Part shown: in pieces, positions 7,194 through 9,528 of the stretch
Layout: each line of letters starts with the position of its first letter
Position numbering within the stretch: the first letter of the stretch is position 1
Source: JACKOD01 sp041591635
GTDB lineage: Bacteria > Pseudomonadota > Gammaproteobacteria > Pseudomonadales > Oleiphilaceae
Direction of reading: 5' to 3'
NCBI GenBank assembly: GCA_041591635.1
Contig: JBFHRO010000124.1
Location: forward strand, 1-9,528
Length of the DNA: 9,528 nucleotides
Notes under the pieces: model-generated
Database searches by the model: none
Told to the model about the DNA's origin: nothing
What the model saw: the letters and a program-made list of their open reading frames with translations, nothing else
Position numbers and translations under genes: made by a program

Positions 7194-7308
7194 TTATCGA
7201 GCCGTTTGCGCTTGTGTTGGCATTTTGTAACAGCCAGTAACGCATTCTGAGCAAAGGGTCATGCTTTTTGGTGTCTGGCGTTTACGACAGTGGGGGCGAT
7301 TGATAGAT

Positions 7309-7338
7309 TCTGGTTAAAAAGCCATATCTGGTCAAAAA
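7309..7338 (+). repeat. Direct repeat TCTGGTYAAAAA, two copies 18 bp apart
   Basis: TCTGGTTAAAAA (7309-7320) and TCTGGTCAAAAA (7327-7338) match at 11 of 12 positions. They end 30 bp before the sulfatase ATG, in the region where the promoter should lie. Two same-direction copies with a period of about two helical turns is a usual arrangement for response-regulator or activator binding. A TCTGG at 7274-7278 may be a weak third member. Confidence 0.4.
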
Positions 7339-7368
7339 ACAGTCGCTTCACGCTAAGGCCGTTGATCC

Positions 7369-9309
7369 ATGAAAAACACTCGCAAGCACTCAATCGCTGT
7401 TGTGTTCGGCGCCCTGGGGGCCTGGGCCTTGTCGGCGCTGGTCACTCTGGCCTTTGCCGGCAATACCTTGTCCGTCGGCGACAGTTTGCGCACCGGAGAG
7501 TTCCTGACGTCGGCCAATGGCATCTACCAGCTGATGCTGCAAGCCAATGGCAATCTGGTGTTGCGGGACAGTCGCAGCAATGCTCCGGCCGACAATCGCC
7601 TGTGGCGCACCTATACCGGTGATGAAGCCGCGGATCGGCTGGAGTTGATGCCCAATGGCAATCTGGTGCTGTGGGATGGGCGGGGCGCGAAACTGTGGGA
7701 GAGTGACACCCGCAACAGCAAGGCCGACCGGCTGGTGCTGACCAATAGCGGCAACCTGGTGCTGAGCCGGGGTGATGAAACCCTCTGGTCGGCACGGGAT
7801 GACGCCTCAGTCAACCCCAAGCCCGATGCGACCGGGCCTGACACTGGCAAGCCCGGCGTAGCCAAACCCAATATCGTCATGATTCTGGCCGATGATTTGC
7901 CCTGGTATGGCACCCCGGTACGCATGGAACAAGGTAACGATGCCTCCCACAATTCCCTGCAGCGTATGCCCAATCTCAAGCAATTGGCAGCGGACGGGGT
8001 GGTGTTCAGCCATGCCTACGCCACCTCATCGATCTGCGGCCCTTCGCGGGCGAACATCCAGTTGGGCACCAGCACCCTTCGCAGCCGCTACATGGCCAAC
8101 TCCGGCAGCGGCCGGGGCAATGAGGCGCCCGGTCACAGCGGTAATGCCGGGCAGTTGCTGAGCGAACCCAACTCTCTGATCAATCTGCCGGCGCAGTCCA
8201 CGACCCTGGCAGAGAAACTGGGTGAGCTGCAGTACAAAACTGCGCACTTTGGCAAATGGCATGTGTGGGGCGACGGGCCGCAGCGCCATGGCTACCATGT
8301 TTCCGATGGCAACACCTCCAACGATGAGGGCAACCCCGATGTCATCAAAGACCCGCGTGATCCCAAGCGCATGTTCAGCATTACCCGCAGCGCCATTGAC
8401 TTCATGAAGACCCAGGTGAGCAACGGCTCGCCCTTTTATGTGCAGCTTTCCCACTACGTAGCGCACAAGCGCTACGATGCCCTCGCGCAAACCCGCACCT
8501 ACTACAAAAATCTGCTGGCAGGCCCAGCGGGCAAGAATTTTAGGTTCAAGAATGACAAGGAACGTGAAAACACCATCACCCAGCTGGCGATGATGGAGGA
8601 TTTTGACACCAGTATCGGTAATCTGTTGCAGGCGATCAGGGCGCTGGGCATTGAAGACAACACCTACATCGTGTTTACGGCGGATAACGGCTACGACTGG
8701 AAAACCCCGACCAACGATTTGCGTGGTGCCAAATGGTGGCTGTTTGAGGCGGGCATCCGGGTGCCGTTGATCATTAAAGGCCCGGGTATCCGGGGGGGTG
8801 GTCAGAGCACCGTGAATGTCAGTCACTATGACTTCTTCCCCACCTTTGTGGACTGGGCCGGAAGCGACAGCAAAAAACTGGCCGGCATCGACGGTGTCAG
8901 CCTCAAGCGCCATCTGGAATCACCGGCCAGCGAACCGGCCTTTGCCGGTCGCAACCTGTATTTTCATTACCCGCATTACCGCAACTCCACGCCTCAGTCG
9001 GTCATCATCAATGCCCAGTACAAGCTGCTGATGTCATACGACCACCTGTTGGCTTCGGGTGCACCCAGGCGCGGGTATTTTCTTTTTGATCTGCGCGGTA
9101 GCTCGGCGCTGGCCGGGGAGCGTGAGGCGGTTAACCTGTTCGACCGCTACCCGTCGGTTGCCTATGCCATGGAAAATGAGTTCATTGATTATCTCGAAAG
9201 CGTCAGCGACGACCCTTATTACCTGCTGCCCCAGGTGAACCCCAAAGCCAGGCCAGGCCTGCAACCGGTGAATATCGATCAGCTTCACCCGCCGCTTGCC
9301 CGGCGCTGA
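7369..9309 (+). CDS. Exported type I (FGly) sulfatase with N-terminal bulb-type lectin domain
   Basis: Seen: 646 residues. Signal peptide 1-30 (basic MKNTRKH, hydrophobic core, ends AFA). Residues 31-141 hold three B-lectin-type repeats around QANGNLVLRD (58-67), MPNGNLVLWD (94-103) and TNSGNLVLSR (125-134), then a Pro/Gly/Asp linker (145-167). The sulfatase domain starts at PNIVMILADD (metal ligands D175, D176). It carries the formylglycine site CGPSR (C223-R227), GKWH (295-298), H366, ADNG (D439, N440) and a K455/E460/R464 segment ending in RVPLIIKGPG. Known: family S1 sulfatases hydrolyse sulfate esters after the CxPSR cysteine is converted to formylglycine; B-lectins bind mannose-type glycans. 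Inference: a periplasmic or secreted enzyme desulfating a polysaccharide held by the lectin. A ribosome site TAAGG precedes the ATG. The next gene, 141 bp on, is also exported. The substrate is unknown, and the activating enzyme is not in view. Confidence 0.93.
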   Translation: MKNTRKHSIAVVFGALGAWALSALVTLAFAGNTLSVGDSLRTGEFLTSANGIYQLMLQANGNLVLRDSRSNAPADNRLWRTYTGDEAADRLELMPNGNLVLWDGRGAKLWESDTRNSKADRLVLTNSGNLVLSRGDETLWSARDDASVNPKPDATGPDTGKPGVAKPNIVMILADDLPWYGTPVRMEQGNDASHNSLQRMPNLKQLAADGVVFSHAYATSSICGPSRANIQLGTSTLRSRYMANSGSGRGNEAPGHSGNAGQLLSEPNSLINLPAQSTTLAEKLGELQYKTAHFGKWHVWGDGPQRHGYHVSDGNTSNDEGNPDVIKDPRDPKRMFSITRSAIDFMKTQVSNGSPFYVQLSHYVAHKRYDALAQTRTYYKNLLAGPAGKNFRFKNDKERENTITQLAMMEDFDTSIGNLLQAIRALGIEDNTYIVFTADNGYDWKTPTNDLRGAKWWLFEAGIRVPLIIKGPGIRGGGQSTVNVSHYDFFPTFVDWAGSDSKKLAGIDGVSLKRHLESPASEPAFAGRNLYFHYPHYRNSTPQSVIINAQYKLLMSYDHLLASGAPRRGYFLFDLRGSSALAGEREAVNLFDRYPSVAYAMENEFIDYLESVSDDPYYLLPQVNPKARPGLQPVNIDQLHPPLARR

Positions 9310-9317
9310 TATGACCT

Positions 9318-9338
9318 AAGGGTGGCCCCTTCGCGAAG
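9318..9338. other. Small hairpin and 10-bp palindrome just after the sulfatase stop
   Basis: AAGGG (9318-9322) pairs with CCCTT (9327-9331) around a 4-nt loop, and the overlapping CTTCGCGAAG (9329-9338) is a perfect palindrome. The two structures share bases and would compete. No T-run follows, so this is not a clear terminator; it could be an RNA-processing or protein-binding site. Confidence 0.25.
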
Positions 9339-9372
9339 ACCAAACAGCGATAAGGCTAACGGTCTGACAATA

Positions 9373-9420
9373 ACCGGCCACAAAAAGAACCGGCCATAAA
9401 AAGACCAGACCATAAAAAGA
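9373..9420 (+). repeat. Three tandem 16-bp repeats upstream of the next exported gene
   Basis: Three head-to-tail units at 9373-9388, 9389-9404 and 9405-9420: ACCGGCCACAAAAAGA, ACCGGCCATAAAAAGA and CCAGACCATAAAAAGA. The first two differ at one base. The third keeps the AAAAAGA end and diverges at its start. GGTCTG (9361-9366) is also the reverse complement of CAGACC (9406-9411). The array ends 30 bp before the ATG at 9451, so it lies in the leader or promoter of that gene. Confidence 0.7.
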
Positions 9421-9421
9421 A

Positions 9422-9436
9422 CAGGGCAAGACCCTG
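9422..9436 (+). promoter_or_regulatory. Small hairpin directly before the ribosome site of the next gene
   Basis: CAGGG (9422-9426) pairs with CCCTG (9432-9436) around a 5-nt loop and ends two bases before the AAGGTG ribosome site (9439-9444). It could affect translation, but 5 bp is a weak stem. Confidence 0.2.
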
Positions 9437-9450
9437 GCAAGGTGAAAGAC

Positions 9451-9528
9451 ATGCGCAGTTTCAATTTCAAAAAATCCGGCCTTTTGCTGGCCACCCTGTT
9501 GCCAATGACGCTGCTGGCGGCCCCCGCC
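9451..9528 (+). CDS. Start of an exported protein (signal peptide only), cut by the window edge
   Basis: Seen: 26 codons from an ATG at 9451 to the last base, with a typical Sec signal peptide: basic MRSFNFKKSG, a hydrophobic LLLATLLPMTLLA and an APA that may be the cleavage site at the very edge. AAGGTG (9439-9444) lies six bases before the ATG, a good ribosome site and better than most in the window. Known family: none can be assigned from a signal peptide. Inference: it follows the sulfatase on the same strand after 141 bp, so the two may be co-transcribed, and it could be another sulfatase, a polysaccharide-active enzyme or a binding protein. The tandem repeats in the spacer could instead mean that it has its own control. 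Confidence 0.7.
   Translation, partial: MRSFNFKKSGLLLATLLPMTLLAAPA

Larger units (their letters stand above)
7033..7368. other. Divergent intergenic control region between cytochrome and sulfatase genes
   Basis: These 336 bp hold no convincing gene and are visibly richer in A and T than the coding DNA around them. They contain an FNR-like dyad near the middle (7180-7193) and a direct repeat close to the sulfatase gene (7309-7338). A TTGATA at 7300-7305 is a fair -35 for the plus strand, but the hexamer 17 bp on (CATATC) is a poor -10, so activator-dependent transcription is possible. No good minus-strand promoter for the cytochrome gene was found by eye. A TAAGG (7354-7358) ten bases before the ATG at 7369 is the sulfatase ribosome site. 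Confidence 0.6.

Noticed and set aside
7069..7254. A 61-codon minus-strand frame in the cytochrome/sulfatase gap, with a hydrophobic C-terminal part
   Set aside because: No ribosome site precedes its start, the region is AT-rich control DNA containing the FNR-like dyad, and no family resemblance is seen. A small leader peptide cannot be fully excluded.
8026..8913. A 295-codon minus-strand frame across the sulfatase gene
   Set aside because: It is antisense to a complete sulfatase with all its active-site motifs, and its translation resembles no family I know.

Overview
The window looks like a piece of a moderately GC-rich (about 60% by eye) Gammaproteobacterium, probably a free-living or marine member of the wider Pseudomonadales/Cellvibrionales group. 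The basis is a MalT-type LuxR regulator of proteobacterial layout, a FilA/DUF6160-like secreted protein best known from that group, and Shine-Dalgarno-led genes with GC-rich third positions. No marker gene is present, so the placement is an inference. I see no RNA genes, insertion sequences, CRISPR arrays or prophage genes.

Layout from left to right. (1) 1-1121, minus: the first 373 codons of a FAD/NAD-binding amine-oxidase-like protein of the COG2907 type; its C-terminus lies off the left edge. (2) 1122-1304: a divergent control region with a reasonable minus-strand promoter and a 10-bp palindrome overlapping its -35 element. (3) 1305-3983, plus: an 892-residue MalT-like LuxR (LAL, STAND ATPase) regulator with intact Walker A, Walker B and C-terminal HTH. 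(4) 3961-3994: a strong stem-loop across that gene's stop codon, separating it from the convergent gene. (5) 4008-4802, minus: a secreted, acidic DUF6160/FilA-like protein. (6) 4803-4962: a gap with a cluster of TTGCGTGAT half-sites and a GC hairpin. (7) 4963-7032, minus: a periplasmic octaheme c-type cytochrome fused to a C-terminal HEAT-like/TPR region. (8) 7033-7368: an AT-richer divergent control region with an FNR/Anr-like dyad and an 18-bp-period direct repeat. (9) 7369-9309, plus: an exported sulfatase with an N-terminal bulb-type (B-) lectin domain. (10) 9310-9450: a spacer with small hairpins and three 16-bp tandem repeats. (11) 9451 to the right edge, plus: the signal peptide of another exported protein.

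How the genes may work together. Two divergent gene pairs are separated by a convergent junction. The MalT-like regulator is the natural candidate to control the oxidoreductase it faces, and possibly the secreted DUF6160 protein behind it. On the right, a lectin-sulfatase followed by a second exported protein suggests handling of a sulfated polysaccharide or another sulfate ester outside the cytoplasm. The octaheme cytochrome shares the sulfatase's upstream region and is a plausible target of oxygen-responsive control through the FNR-like dyad. No functional link between the cytochrome and the sulfatase is shown by the sequence.

The most unusual items are the lectin-sulfatase fusion with degenerate lectin sites and the octaheme cytochrome-TPR fusion. 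I find no multi-gene system here that I can defend as new.
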